Source: Sphingobacterium sp. UBA6711 (GTDB taxonomy: Bacteria; Bacteroidota; Bacteroidia; Sphingobacteriales; Sphingobacteriaceae). Taken from it: DNA of 22,918 nt. The notes under the pieces are model-generated. The model worked only from the letters and a program-made list of their open reading frames with translations. It was not told the DNA's origin and did not search any database. A program made the translations under genes and the position numbers. Shown here piece by piece: positions 15,486 to 22,918 of the stretch (the stretch's first letter is position 1; each line of letters begins with the position of its first letter). The stretch covers positions 148,281 through 171,198 of the forward strand of contig DKIT01000067.1 in the NCBI GenBank assembly GCA_002454415.1, given 5' to 3'.

Positions 15486-15514
15486 AAGTAGAGTAAGGAA
15501 TTAAATTTAAACGG

Positions 15515-15874
15515 ATGAAAAAGACATTGATTTTAGGGGCTAGCACCAATCCTTCGCGTTATTCAAATAAAGCTGCAAACATGCTGCACAAACATGGGCA
15601 TGATATCATAAATATCGGTCTGAGTGGGGGAGAAGTAGCTGGAGTTCCTATTGAGAAGAAAGGCGAAGTACATACGGATATCGATACTGTGACGATGTAC
15701 CTTGGAGAGTCTAATCAAAAAGAATATTATGATTATGTTTTGGCTACAAAGCCCAAACGAATTATTTTTAATCCAGGTGCTGAGAATGCTGAATTAGAAC
15801 AGCTCGCCATGGAGCATGGCATAAAAACAGAAAGAGCCTGCACTCTTGTGTTGCTGAGTACAGGGCAATTTTAG
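15515..15874 (+). CDS. CoA-binding domain protein (YccU-like)
   Basis: This is a small Rossmann-fold protein of the CoA_binding_2 type (PF13380), which resembles the CoA-binding domain of succinyl-CoA synthetase; its cellular role is not established. The 119 residues start MKKTLILGASTNPSRYSNKA, with the nucleotide-binding loop LGASTNPSR at 7-15. They continue with IINIGLSGGEVAGVPIEKK and the late motif FNPGAENAELEQLA (85-98), and end with an AC pair (C109) as in relatives. It is shorter than the usual ~135-140 residues but looks complete. It is probably co-transcribed with the serine hydrolase. Its stop codon overlaps that of the convergent ROK gene by 3 bases. Confidence 0.88.
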   Translation: MKKTLILGASTNPSRYSNKAANMLHKHGHDIINIGLSGGEVAGVPIEKKGEVHTDIDTVTMYLGESNQKEYYDYVLATKPKRIIFNPGAENAELEQLAMEHGIKTERACTLVLLSTGQF

Positions 15875-17121
15875 ATTTTGGATTTTTGAACGAGTTCAAC
15901 CGATAGGTACTTCGTGATAAAATAATTTGTTAAACCAACCGTATTACTATCGAGGTTTAAACTGGAAACCTTTATTTCACAGTGTTCCTTCAATATAGCC
16001 ATCGTATAGGAGTTTATTGCTTGTTGTATTGGAATGGTAATTAATTCATTTGCCTTTGCTATTTTTCCGCCTAATACGATCAATTCGGGATTGAGAAGTT
16101 GGATTAGAGAAGCAAATGCTTTCCCTAGGTTTGTTCCAAGTTTGGAAATCTGATTTATTGCAAACTGATCACCCTTATTTGCAGCTTCAATGATATGTGT
16201 GGGTGTCAAGTGCCTTAATTCTTCCGATTGTAATTCGTTTAATTTGGTCAGTTCGCCTTTTTGGATTTCTTGTTTGGCATTGTTGACCAATGCAATACCT
16301 GATGCAACAGTCTCCAAACATCCCCTTTTGCCACAATAGCAAAGTTCACCGTTATCGATAAATGGCATATGGCCTACTTCTCCGGAGTAACCATCTCTTC
16401 CTAAATAAACTTCCCCATTCGAAACTATTCCTAAGCCTATCCCCCAATCCATCAGGATAATTAGGCTATTTTTGGTGTTTTTTGCCAATCCAAATTTAAG
16501 CTCTGCATAGGCGGCACCTTTTACATCATTTAGAATAAATACAGGTTTATGGTATTTACGTTCAAAGTAGTCAGTGATGGATTGGTTGTCATCATGCAGG
16601 AACGTTTCGTTGGTTCCTTCTTCTGCATTGATCAAGCCAGGCATACCGATAATAAGTCCCGTTAAATTTTCGATGTCGACAGACTTGTCCATCAGATATT
16701 GATCGATAATTTGCATGATGGTATCCAGATTATCCGCGTTACGGGATAATTCATTGTCCAACTCAATGGTTTCTGCAATAAGGTTTTGATTATTGTCCAT
16801 GATACTCAACGTAATCGAGAAGCGCTGGAGTTCAATAGACAATACTTGAAATAGCCCATCACATAATTTATACAGATTGGGTTTACGGCCGCCTATAGAT
16901 TCGCCCTTGTCAAATTGGCGGATAAAATTATCTTCCAACAATTCGGCAATTAGGCTATTTACCGTAGGCAAACTTAAATAGAGGTTTTTTACAATGTCAT
17001 TTACCGATACAGATCCTAATTCGGCTATCAATTTTATAATAGAGATTTTATTGAATAGGTTTTTCTTTTCAGGTTTACTCTCCAATTTTTTGTTAATCAG
17101 TAAGTTTACGGCTTTAGTCAT
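15871..17121 (-). CDS. ROK-family transcriptional regulator (NagC/XylR-like)
   Basis: ROK regulators join an N-terminal DNA-binding domain to a sugar-kinase-like domain that senses a sugar or sugar phosphate. Here a winged helix lies at about residues 24-80 (ISIIKLIAELGSVSVNDIVKNLYLSLPTVNSLIAEL, then GGRKPNLYKL). The ROK domain follows, with ILNDVKGAAYAE (D199 at the kinase catalytic position), MDWGIGLGIVSNGEVYLGRDGYSGEVGHM and the zinc site H251, C261, C263, C268 in GELCYCGKRGCLE. It has 416 residues, near the family norm. The usual Asn two residues after D199 is Lys and the phosphate loop has Trp-Gly-Ile-Gly, so kinase activity is doubtful and a regulatory role is favoured. It lies just downstream of the DUF1080 operon on the same strand, separated by a terminator, and may regulate it. 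Confidence 0.9.
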   Translation of the reverse strand: MTKAVNLLINKKLESKPEKKNLFNKISIIKLIAELGSVSVNDIVKNLYLSLPTVNSLIAELLEDNFIRQFDKGESIGGRKPNLYKLCDGLFQVLSIELQRFSITLSIMDNNQNLIAETIELDNELSRNADNLDTIMQIIDQYLMDKSVDIENLTGLIIGMPGLINAEEGTNETFLHDDNQSITDYFERKYHKPVFILNDVKGAAYAELKFGLAKNTKNSLIILMDWGIGLGIVSNGEVYLGRDGYSGEVGHMPFIDNGELCYCGKRGCLETVASGIALVNNAKQEIQKGELTKLNELQSEELRHLTPTHIIEAANKGDQFAINQISKLGTNLGKAFASLIQLLNPELIVLGGKIAKANELITIPIQQAINSYTMAILKEHCEIKVSSLNLDSNTVGLTNYFITKYLSVELVQKSKI

Positions 17122-17204
17122 AAAACATCATATTTTGAAATAGAATCCTCAGGGCTTCAATTTAGCAAAAGTTTTGGAATCATTTGGTTATTTTTCTCAC
17201 TTGA

Positions 17205-17212
17205 CAAAAGTA
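17205..17212 (-). promoter_or_regulatory. Candidate -7 element for the ROK gene
   Basis: TACTTTTG on the minus strand is an exact TAnnTTTG match 83 bp before the ROK start codon. The nearest TTTG upstream (17230-17227) is only 14 nt away and belongs to the preceding terminator, so the -33 half is doubtful. Confidence 0.35.
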
Positions 17213-17224
17213 AGTAGGCTCTCT

Positions 17225-17259
17225 AACAAAAAGGGGGATAAGACTCCTTATCCCCTTTT
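17225..17259 (-). terminator. Rho-independent terminator of the oxidoreductase-DUF1080 operon
   Basis: Stem of 13 pairs with one G-U: arms 17230-17242 and 17247-17259 (core GGGGATAAG/CTTATCCCC), loop ACTC. On the minus strand it is followed by TTTTTG. It begins 17 bp after the DUF1080 gene stop codon. Confidence 0.88.
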
Positions 17260-17276
17260 CATGTATATTTTCAAGA

Positions 17277-20200
17277 CTATTTAAGTTTCTTGACCCGAAT
17301 GTCTTTAAAGAATACTTCTGTTCCATGTCCTAAAAATGCGATATGCCCGGTGGAGCGTTTAAGCCCAGGATGTTGTTTGCCATCCAGGGTCCCATTTTTG
17401 CTTGCTTCAGCGATATCTGCGTCCAGGATAACAGTACCATTTAAGGTCACTTTTATACGGTTTCCTTTAACAGAAATTTCTTCGGAATTCCATTCGCCCA
17501 CAGGTTTTAAATAACCCTTTTTAGCTGCTGCAACACCATAAATTGAACCATGGTATTGGTATTGCTTTAGGTCTTTGTAAACCTCAGCACCGTCATCCAA
17601 TACCTGGATTTCCATTGCTTCATAAGCAGCATCACCTTCCAGCGGTGTACGTATTCCGACACCATTATTAGCACCCGGTGTCAATTTGAAGTCAAAACGA
17701 TAGACAAAGTCTGAATATTCTTCTTTTGTATAAAGATTTCCACCGAATTTTGCATTTGGGTATACCCAGATATAACCTTCGTCATTGATAACATAAGCTT
17801 GGTTTTCTGTCCATTTATCGAGATTTGTTCCATCGAAAAGCACCTCAAAACCTTCTTTTTTCTCTTGATCGTTCAATTTAAAAATTTGTTTTCTCGGAAA
17901 TTCCTTGATAAAGAGATCTCTGTAATAGACGACTGAACCGTGCGCCTGTAATTCAATTTGTTCGGTAGGGAAAATTGATTGGTTTCTATCCCAGTAATTC
18001 TCAAGTGGAATATTGTCGGTTACCAATTGTCCATTTAACCAAACAGTGACTTTATCGCCAACCATTTTGATTTTAAACGTATTCCATTCTCCAGTAGCAT
18101 TGTCGGCAACTTTCAACGGTTTGCTTTCATTTTTTTGGTTATTATATAAGCCACCGGAACCTACCTGGGCACCTACTCTTGTATTGGCGATATCCCAGAT
18201 TTGTACTTGTGGTGTGCCACGTAAATAGATGCCTGCATCACCTTCTATACCACCATAGTTTTCCAATTTCCAATCGACGAGCATTTCAAAATCACCGTAT
18301 TGTTTTACAGTAGCCAAATTGTCGCCTTTTCCGCTGAATACGATTTCGCCATTGGAAGCTTTCCAGCCTTTACGCATAATATCGTCGGTTTTAGCTTGTT
18401 CTGCCGCTAAAGTTTTCTCGTTCATCTTACTGCGTTTGATTGGATCTGCTACCAAACCTTTCCAACCACTTAGGTCTTTGCCATTGAATAGCGAAACGTA
18501 ACCCTCTTTGATTGGCATTTCAGCAAGATAACGAACAACAGCTTCTTTAAGGTATCCACTTTCACTACCCGATAATTTGCCGATCACCTGTTCAAGAACC
18601 TCTCTAACCTTCTTGCCATAAAACTTATTGTCCATGGCGATATTCATGGCCACATTTGCGGCTGTTCCACCCAGTTGCGCATCACTCATTAAATCAGCGG
18701 CAAAAACTAAAGACTGGTATGTTCCTGTCGGTTGTAATGCCGATAGTGCTGCTTTTTTCTGATCTGCTGTTTTTGCAACACTAAACGCATCTCTCAATAG
18801 CAATGTCTTCTGAGCAGGTGTATTTGATGAAGATGAGATTGACCTGATCAATCCTCTGTATACCGTATTGAAGAGATTATCGTCTTTTTCTGTTCGGGAA
18901 AGAGATACCAATTCTGGCAATGCATTGGATGAAGACCAGCCAGCCAACGACTCGATTGCAGCGGATCTTAGGTTTGAATTATTGTTATTAAGGTACGCGG
19001 TTACAGCTTTCAATGACTGGGCGTCACCAAGTCCGGCAAAAATAGGGAAATATTTAGCTGTATTTGGCGCCGCTGACTTCGATATATTAGCAACGAGTTT
19101 TTCAGTTAATGCTTTCGAATTTGCACTTGACCGAACCACGTTGACAATGGCACGTTGCAATAGCACAGCAGATTTACTGTCTGTCGTATTGTTTAATCTA
19201 TTGAATAGTTCTTCCAAGTCTGACTCCTGTGCTACATTTGGAAGCGCTTTATTCACTGCTTCTTCGACAGCTGGATTTGAGCTTTTTATTGCCAACACAG
19301 CTTTGGAGGATGCATTATTGGAGCGTTTGCTTAAAATATCCAAAAGTTCGATCTTTTTGCTGTCATCTACTGTTGCAAGTGCATTGTTTACATCAGTAAC
19401 CACATTTTCATCTTTTGAGGACAGAATCAGTGCTTTGACGGAATTATTGAACTGTTGATCCCCATTCAGTGCTTGGATTAGCGTATTGGTTTCTTTTCCT
19501 TGCGATAGCGTATTAAGTGCACTTAATCCAGCTAATTTGGTCACAGGTGATGCTGTTTTACTGACCAATGCTTGGATCAATTTTAAACTACTTGCTGAAC
19601 CATTGTGTGCTAAATAATTCAATACACTCTCTTGTACTTCCGGAGTTCCTTTGCTTGCTAAAGCGAGAAGGCTTTTGGCATCACTGCCTTTGCCATATTT
19701 TCCAAGCAATTGCAATGCGATGTTACGGTAAGCTCCATGATCGCTTTTAATTGCAGCTAGCAGGTTTTTTTGTTGTTTACCGGGGTTAAGTGTCGTCAAT
19801 AATTGAAGCGAAGCAATTTGCCCGTTAATCGATTTTGCTTTTTGAGACTCTTGAAAGAACCTATTGAGAAATTTGACGGCGTCTTGATCATGTTTATTAT
19901 CGATCAATGCCTGTGCGTAGTCTATTCCTAGGCCGACAGCGTTGAGCTTATCATAACCATAACCAGCTGCATTCAATTTGTCTTGAAATAAAGATACAGA
20001 CGATGGACCACCTATTTTGCTCAATGCGATTAGTGCTGTCCGTTGGAAACCGTCAGAGTTGTATTTTTTCGTCAGTCCTAGAATGGCATTTTCAGCATTT
20101 TTATCCCTCAGGTCACCAAGCGCTGTTACTAGAGCAATAGCGTTTTGTTCTGTTGTTGAGCTCTCCAATGCCTTTTCCAATGCTGTGGCGGCTTCTACTG

Positions 20201-20678
20201 TGCGAATGGATACTAGCGTTCGTGCTGCGGCATCGGTGAGGTATTCATTTGTTAAACAATTTGCGACGGCAGGAATCGCTGAATTATCTGCACACTGGCG
20301 TAATAAACGCAGGGCAAAAACCTGATTTGTTGGTTCGCTCAGTTGAGATAACGATTTTGCCAATCCTTCAACAAATACTTTTTTTTGTTGTTCCTTTCCG
20401 GGCTGGTTAACATAGAAGGAATAGCTATTTGCGGCGAATTCAATAGGCGCATTATTGCTTGCAGGAGCTTTAAGTCCTTTTAGAAATGTCACAACGTCGT
20501 CGGAGGAAAAACCCTCCAATTCATGCATGGCGAGTAAAAATTTTTCTTTTTCCTCGGCCGGCTGTTGTGCCAATACATCTGCTATTTTGGTCGCAGTGGT
20601 TCTATTTTGTGGTTGCTGAGCGTAGGTTGCACTAGATATAAGAAGCAACACAGTCAGCGAATTGAATATTCTTTTCAT
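17277..20678 (-). CDS. Exported HEAT-repeat protein with two tandem DUF1080 (3-keto-disaccharide hydrolase) domains
   Basis: The large secreted protein (1133 residues) starts with a Sec signal peptide, MKRIFNSLTVLLLISSATYA, with probable cleavage before QQPQ. Residues about 100-720 are an all-helical solenoid of HEAT-like repeats, with recurring alternations such as AVANCLTNEYLTDAAARTLVSI and SLKAVTAYLNNNNSNLRSAAIESLAG. Two DUF1080 domains (PF06439) follow. The first is at about 725-926 (GYVSLFNGKDLSGWKG to VVYYRDLFIKEF); the second is at about 943-1132 (GFEVLFDGTNLDKWTE to EVFFKDIRVKKL). The domain has a concanavalin-like sandwich fold and is annotated as 3-keto-disaccharide hydrolase, cleaving glycosides already oxidised at C3. 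A Tat-exported Gfo/Idh/MocA oxidoreductase, the likely oxidising partner, is encoded 28 bp upstream. Family and domain order are clear; substrate and activity are inferred. Confidence 0.88.
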   Translation of the reverse strand: MKRIFNSLTVLLLISSATYAQQPQNRTTATKIADVLAQQPAEEKEKFLLAMHELEGFSSDDVVTFLKGLKAPASNNAPIEFAANSYSFYVNQPGKEQQKKVFVEGLAKSLSQLSEPTNQVFALRLLRQCADNSAIPAVANCLTNEYLTDAAARTLVSIRTVEAATALEKALESSTTEQNAIALVTALGDLRDKNAENAILGLTKKYNSDGFQRTALIALSKIGGPSSVSLFQDKLNAAGYGYDKLNAVGLGIDYAQALIDNKHDQDAVKFLNRFFQESQKAKSINGQIASLQLLTTLNPGKQQKNLLAAIKSDHGAYRNIALQLLGKYGKGSDAKSLLALASKGTPEVQESVLNYLAHNGSASSLKLIQALVSKTASPVTKLAGLSALNTLSQGKETNTLIQALNGDQQFNNSVKALILSSKDENVVTDVNNALATVDDSKKIELLDILSKRSNNASSKAVLAIKSSNPAVEEAVNKALPNVAQESDLEELFNRLNNTTDSKSAVLLQRAIVNVVRSSANSKALTEKLVANISKSAAPNTAKYFPIFAGLGDAQSLKAVTAYLNNNNSNLRSAAIESLAGWSSSNALPELVSLSRTEKDDNLFNTVYRGLIRSISSSSNTPAQKTLLLRDAFSVAKTADQKKAALSALQPTGTYQSLVFAADLMSDAQLGGTAANVAMNIAMDNKFYGKKVREVLEQVIGKLSGSESGYLKEAVVRYLAEMPIKEGYVSLFNGKDLSGWKGLVADPIKRSKMNEKTLAAEQAKTDDIMRKGWKASNGEIVFSGKGDNLATVKQYGDFEMLVDWKLENYGGIEGDAGIYLRGTPQVQIWDIANTRVGAQVGSGGLYNNQKNESKPLKVADNATGEWNTFKIKMVGDKVTVWLNGQLVTDNIPLENYWDRNQSIFPTEQIELQAHGSVVYYRDLFIKEFPRKQIFKLNDQEKKEGFEVLFDGTNLDKWTENQAYVINDEGYIWVYPNAKFGGNLYTKEEYSDFVYRFDFKLTPGANNGVGIRTPLEGDAAYEAMEIQVLDDGAEVYKDLKQYQYHGSIYGVAAAKKGYLKPVGEWNSEEISVKGNRIKVTLNGTVILDADIAEASKNGTLDGKQHPGLKRSTGHIAFLGHGTEVFFKDIRVKKLK

Positions 20679-20706
20679 CTTTAAATGTTATTTTCCCTTG
20701 ATCAGA

Positions 20707-21975
20707 TTAAATGGACCAAGGTCCTCTCATGGGTTGGTGAATCAATCTATTTGCGGCATCATCACTAATAAAGAGCTCATTTTGAGAGTCATATTTTAGT
20801 GATCGGTTCAGTCGCAATGCTGCTAATCCCATGTTGACCAAGGTACAAGAGCGATGCCCATTGATTTCATTCAGAGCAAATTTTTCTCTAGTACGTACAG
20901 ATTCCAAGAAATCCGTGATTTGTGGAGCAGGTTCCGGATATTGAGCGAGTTTTCTTTCCATGTCCGGTATGTCCGATTGGAATCCTCTATACAATTTACC
21001 TTTAGGCCCTTCGATATAAGCTGCTTTCTCATCTTTGGCTTCACCATCCAAAATGATCTGGCAACCATCGGCATAAGTAAATGTAATTCGTCGCCATGTG
21101 CCCACCGCATCTGGGTGTTGTTGTGGAGCGTCGACGTCAACTGTAACCGGGCTTTCATAATCCTTGCCCAGGAAGTATTGAACAGGGTCCATGTAATGTT
21201 GTCCCATATCACCTAAGCCTCCACCGTCATAATCCCAATAACCTCTAAAAGTTGTGTGCACGCGATGTTTATTGTATGGTTTATAAGGGGCAGGACCCAA
21301 CCATAGATCGTAATCCAGCTCTGCTGGTACTTTTTCTTCCGATAAGTTTTCTTTTCCCACCCAATAGAATTTCCAGTCAAAACCCGTATGCTTACTTATT
21401 GTTACTTTCAATGGCCAACCCAACATTCCTGTATCAACTAATTTTTTGATTTTACTTACAGGAACATTCATTCCGTAGAAATCGTCTTTGAAGCGAAACC
21501 AAGTATTCAGACGGAAGATGTTTCCATGTTGAGCAATGGCTTCTTTAACTTTTTTACCTTCCCCGATGGTTCGTGTCATTGGTTTTTCACACCAGATATC
21601 TTTTCCTGCTTTTGCAGCTTCAATAGACATTAGTCCATGCCAATGTGGCGGCGTTGCAATATGAACAATATCTACCTCGGGCGCCTTTATGAGCTCCCTA
21701 AAGTCATGGTATTCCTTCACACCACCACCTAGGTCTGATTGTGCCGCCGCAAGATGGGTTTTGTCTACATCACAAATAGCTACGGTTTTTGTTCCAGCGT
21801 AGCCAAAGTGCCCACGGCCCATATTGCCCACACCAATTACACCTTTAGTTAAATGGTCGCTCGGAGCAAGATAACCCTGTCCTCCGAGTACAAAGCGTGG
21901 TACAATGGAAAATGCCGCAGCACCGACCACGGATTTTTTTATGAAATCACGCCTTGATGAATTCTGTTCTTTCAT
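20707..21975 (-). CDS. Tat-exported Gfo/Idh/MocA-family oxidoreductase
   Basis: This is an NAD(P)-dependent sugar oxidoreductase family member. It begins with a twin-arginine signal (NSSRRDFIKKSVVGAAAFSIV, R8-R9), so it is exported already folded, probably with its cofactor bound, to the periplasm. The Rossmann fold has VIGVGNMGRGH (46-56), IATPPHWHG (106-114) and the family's EKP at 130-132. The catalytic-domain motif is GGGLGDMGQHYMDPVQYFLG, with D256 and H260. It has 422 residues and is complete. Several Bacteroidota relatives form pairs with DUF1080 proteins, where the oxidoreductase makes a 3-keto sugar or reduces it back. The DUF1080 gene starts 28 bp downstream, which supports one transcript. 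Which substrate it uses cannot be read from sequence. Confidence 0.92.
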   Translation of the reverse strand: MKEQNSSRRDFIKKSVVGAAAFSIVPRFVLGGQGYLAPSDHLTKGVIGVGNMGRGHFGYAGTKTVAICDVDKTHLAAAQSDLGGGVKEYHDFRELIKAPEVDIVHIATPPHWHGLMSIEAAKAGKDIWCEKPMTRTIGEGKKVKEAIAQHGNIFRLNTWFRFKDDFYGMNVPVSKIKKLVDTGMLGWPLKVTISKHTGFDWKFYWVGKENLSEEKVPAELDYDLWLGPAPYKPYNKHRVHTTFRGYWDYDGGGLGDMGQHYMDPVQYFLGKDYESPVTVDVDAPQQHPDAVGTWRRITFTYADGCQIILDGEAKDEKAAYIEGPKGKLYRGFQSDIPDMERKLAQYPEPAPQITDFLESVRTREKFALNEINGHRSCTLVNMGLAALRLNRSLKYDSQNELFISDDAANRLIHQPMRGPWSI

Positions 21976-22048
21976 TTTGGTTGGATTAGTTGTTTTATAA
22001 TTGATCCACTATTAGGCTGTTAAAAATAACGGCATTGGATATTAGTCT

Positions 22049-22079
22049 TAAAAATAGAGAAAAAACTTCTCAATGTAAA
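22049..22079 (-). promoter_or_regulatory. Weak candidate promoter of the oxidoreductase-DUF1080 operon
   Basis: On the minus strand TTTA (22079-22076) is followed after 19 nt by TATTTTTA (22056-22049), one base off TAnnTTTG. It lies about 75 bp before the oxidoreductase start codon, in the divergent gap 21976-22363. Confidence 0.3.
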
Positions 22080-22114
22080 CTGATAACTAAAATTTTACGA
22101 ATTGTTTATTTGTG

Positions 22115-22135
22115 TTTTGTTAAAAAATAACAAAA
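22115..22135. repeat. Perfect 8-5-8 palindrome in the divergent gap
   Basis: TTTTGTTA (22115-22122) and TAACAAAA (22128-22135) are perfect inverted repeats around five A. It lies upstream of the candidate minus-strand promoter, between the oxidoreductase operon and the glycosidase gene. The AT-rich palindrome is compatible with an operator for a ROK-type regulator, but no binding consensus can be confirmed here. Confidence 0.45.
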
Positions 22136-22295
22136 GAATATCGTTTAAATCATTTCTTTGATATATAGTGTCTGCCTTGCCACACTTGAAGATCGCTTTT
22201 GTATGTTAATTGTTACATTTCTGCTTTTCTTAGCTCGTAAGCGTTATTTAGGATAATATAGGAAGGTCGGTCATTTTTCCTCAATCGTTTTCGTA

Positions 22296-22333
22296 AAAGA
22301 TGCTTGATTACAGTAGAATAATCAAGCATCTTT
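22296..22333. repeat. 15-bp perfect inverted repeat just upstream of the glycosidase gene
   Basis: The arms AAAGATGCTTGATTA (22296-22310) and TAATCAAGCATCTTT (22319-22333) are perfectly complementary around the 8-nt spacer CAGTAGAA. It ends 30 bp before the ATG at 22364. No plus-strand gene precedes it in the 388-bp gap, so it is not an obvious gene terminator. It could be an operator, a leader hairpin or an attenuator. The rest of the gap (22136-22295) shows no gene; the longest plus-strand frame noted is 17 codons at 22204. Confidence 0.7.
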
Positions 22334-22363
22334 ATAGGCGCTCCGATAGGACAAAACCAAAAT

Positions 22364-22918
22364 ATGAACTCTAAGATACTACTATTGCTTATTTGCGCTA
22401 TGTTCTCACCGATGTGGGGATTAGGGCAATTTACAATCCCATCATTAGGGAATACCATTTATGAGGGGGTATTTACAGGCAATGGCCTATTGGGAACAAT
22501 GACTTATCGATCAGAGAAGAGTGCTATACGTGTCGATATCGGTCGAACGGATATCTATGATCATAGACCACATTCGGCCGATAAGTTGTTTGACCAGGCG
22601 CGCATGTCTTTGGGGCATTTTGAATTGAGTTTTGATGAACCGATTTTGAAGGCCGAAGGTAACATGTTTTTAAAAGAAGCTTATGCTGAGGCTAAAATCA
22701 CAACAGTTCAGGGTTTGGCCAGAATTCGAACCACAACCTTATCCAATGATAACATCATTTTATTGGAAGTACTAAAGAAAGATTTTAAGGGCAATTATCA
22801 ACTGACTTGGAAGCCAGATGAAGCTATTAGTCCGAGAATGGGATTTAGCTATACGCAGAAACCAACGAATTATCCAGCAAATCCAACAGGAAATTTTGGT
22901 GAATATGCAGAAGTAAAA
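22364..22918 (+). CDS. Exported putative glycoside hydrolase, N-terminal part (runs off right edge)
   Basis: The open frame begins at ATG 22364 and continues for 185 codons to the window edge without a stop. It opens with a Sec signal peptide, MNSKILLLLICAMFSPMWGLG, followed by QFTIPSLGNT. The segment YEGVFTGNGLLGTMTYRSEKSAIRVDIGRTDIYDHRP has the pattern seen at the start of GH95/GH65-like six-hairpin glycosidases (a G-NG-LG-M motif, then a strand and a D/R-rich segment). LFDQARMSLGHFELSF then fits an N-terminal beta-sandwich. The catalytic barrel lies outside the window, so family and substrate stay open. The gene diverges from the oxidoreductase-DUF1080 operon, so they may share control and act on the same glycan. 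Confidence 0.6.
   Translation, partial: MNSKILLLLICAMFSPMWGLGQFTIPSLGNTIYEGVFTGNGLLGTMTYRSEKSAIRVDIGRTDIYDHRPHSADKLFDQARMSLGHFELSFDEPILKAEGNMFLKEAYAEAKITTVQGLARIRTTTLSNDNIILLEVLKKDFKGNYQLTWKPDEAISPRMGFSYTQKPTNYPANPTGNFGEYAEVK

Noticed and set aside
15871..15874. Overlapping stop codons of convergent genes as an antisense control element
   Set aside because: Short convergent overlaps are common in compact genomes and nothing else supports regulation.
18868..19458. 196-codon open frame on the plus strand
   Set aside because: It lies wholly antisense to the HEAT-repeat region of the DUF1080 gene, has no signal, motif or promoter, and arises from that gene's codon pattern.
22213..22458. 81-codon minus-strand open frame in the divergent gap
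   Set aside because: It overlaps the signal peptide of the glycosidase gene and the inverted repeat, has no recognisable domain, and no promoter was seen.

Overview
The window reads as chromosomal DNA of a member of the Bacteroidota, most likely Sphingobacteriaceae (Sphingobacterium or a close relative). This rests on AT-rich sequence, promoters that fit the Bacteroidota pattern (TTTG, about 19-20 nt, TAnnTTTG) rather than the E. coli one, few clear Shine-Dalgarno sites, an IPExxxVDY-family gene next to pyruvate kinase, and DUF1080 plus Tat-exported Gfo/Idh/MocA proteins. No rRNA, tRNA, CRISPR array, transposase or phage gene was found.

Left part (1-6964, all minus strand): the N-terminal two thirds of metE, which runs off the left edge, with a SAM-I riboswitch and its promoter just upstream; an OmpR-type response regulator and its sensor kinase, with three 11-bp direct repeats in front of the kinase promoter; pyruvate kinase; and an IPExxxVDY protein. 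Strong hairpin terminators follow the response regulator and pyk.

Middle part (7064-13984, plus strand): acpP-fabF-rnc-hisS, then pdhA-pdhC (pyruvate dehydrogenase E1-alpha and E2, with no E1-beta gene between them). These are core genes for fatty-acid synthesis, RNA processing, tRNA charging and acetyl-CoA supply. pyk and the IPExxxVDY gene are divergent from acpP-fabF-rnc, so pyruvate formation, acetyl-CoA formation and lipid synthesis sit side by side.

Right part (13985-22918) is more accessory. It has a beta-lactamase-fold serine hydrolase whose lipoprotein signal peptide is cut off by an in-frame TGA, a small CoA-binding protein, a convergent ROK-family regulator, and then a carbohydrate locus. 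In that locus a Tat-exported Gfo/Idh/MocA oxidoreductase lies 28 bp upstream of a 1133-residue exported protein made of HEAT-like repeats and two tandem DUF1080 (3-keto-disaccharide hydrolase) domains, both on the minus strand. Diverging from them is the start of an exported putative glycoside hydrolase that runs off the right edge. The oxidoreductase/DUF1080 pair suggests a periplasmic route that oxidises a sugar to a 3-keto-glycoside and then cleaves it, and the adjacent ROK regulator is a candidate controller. This locus is the best candidate for something under-described, although each protein family is already known.
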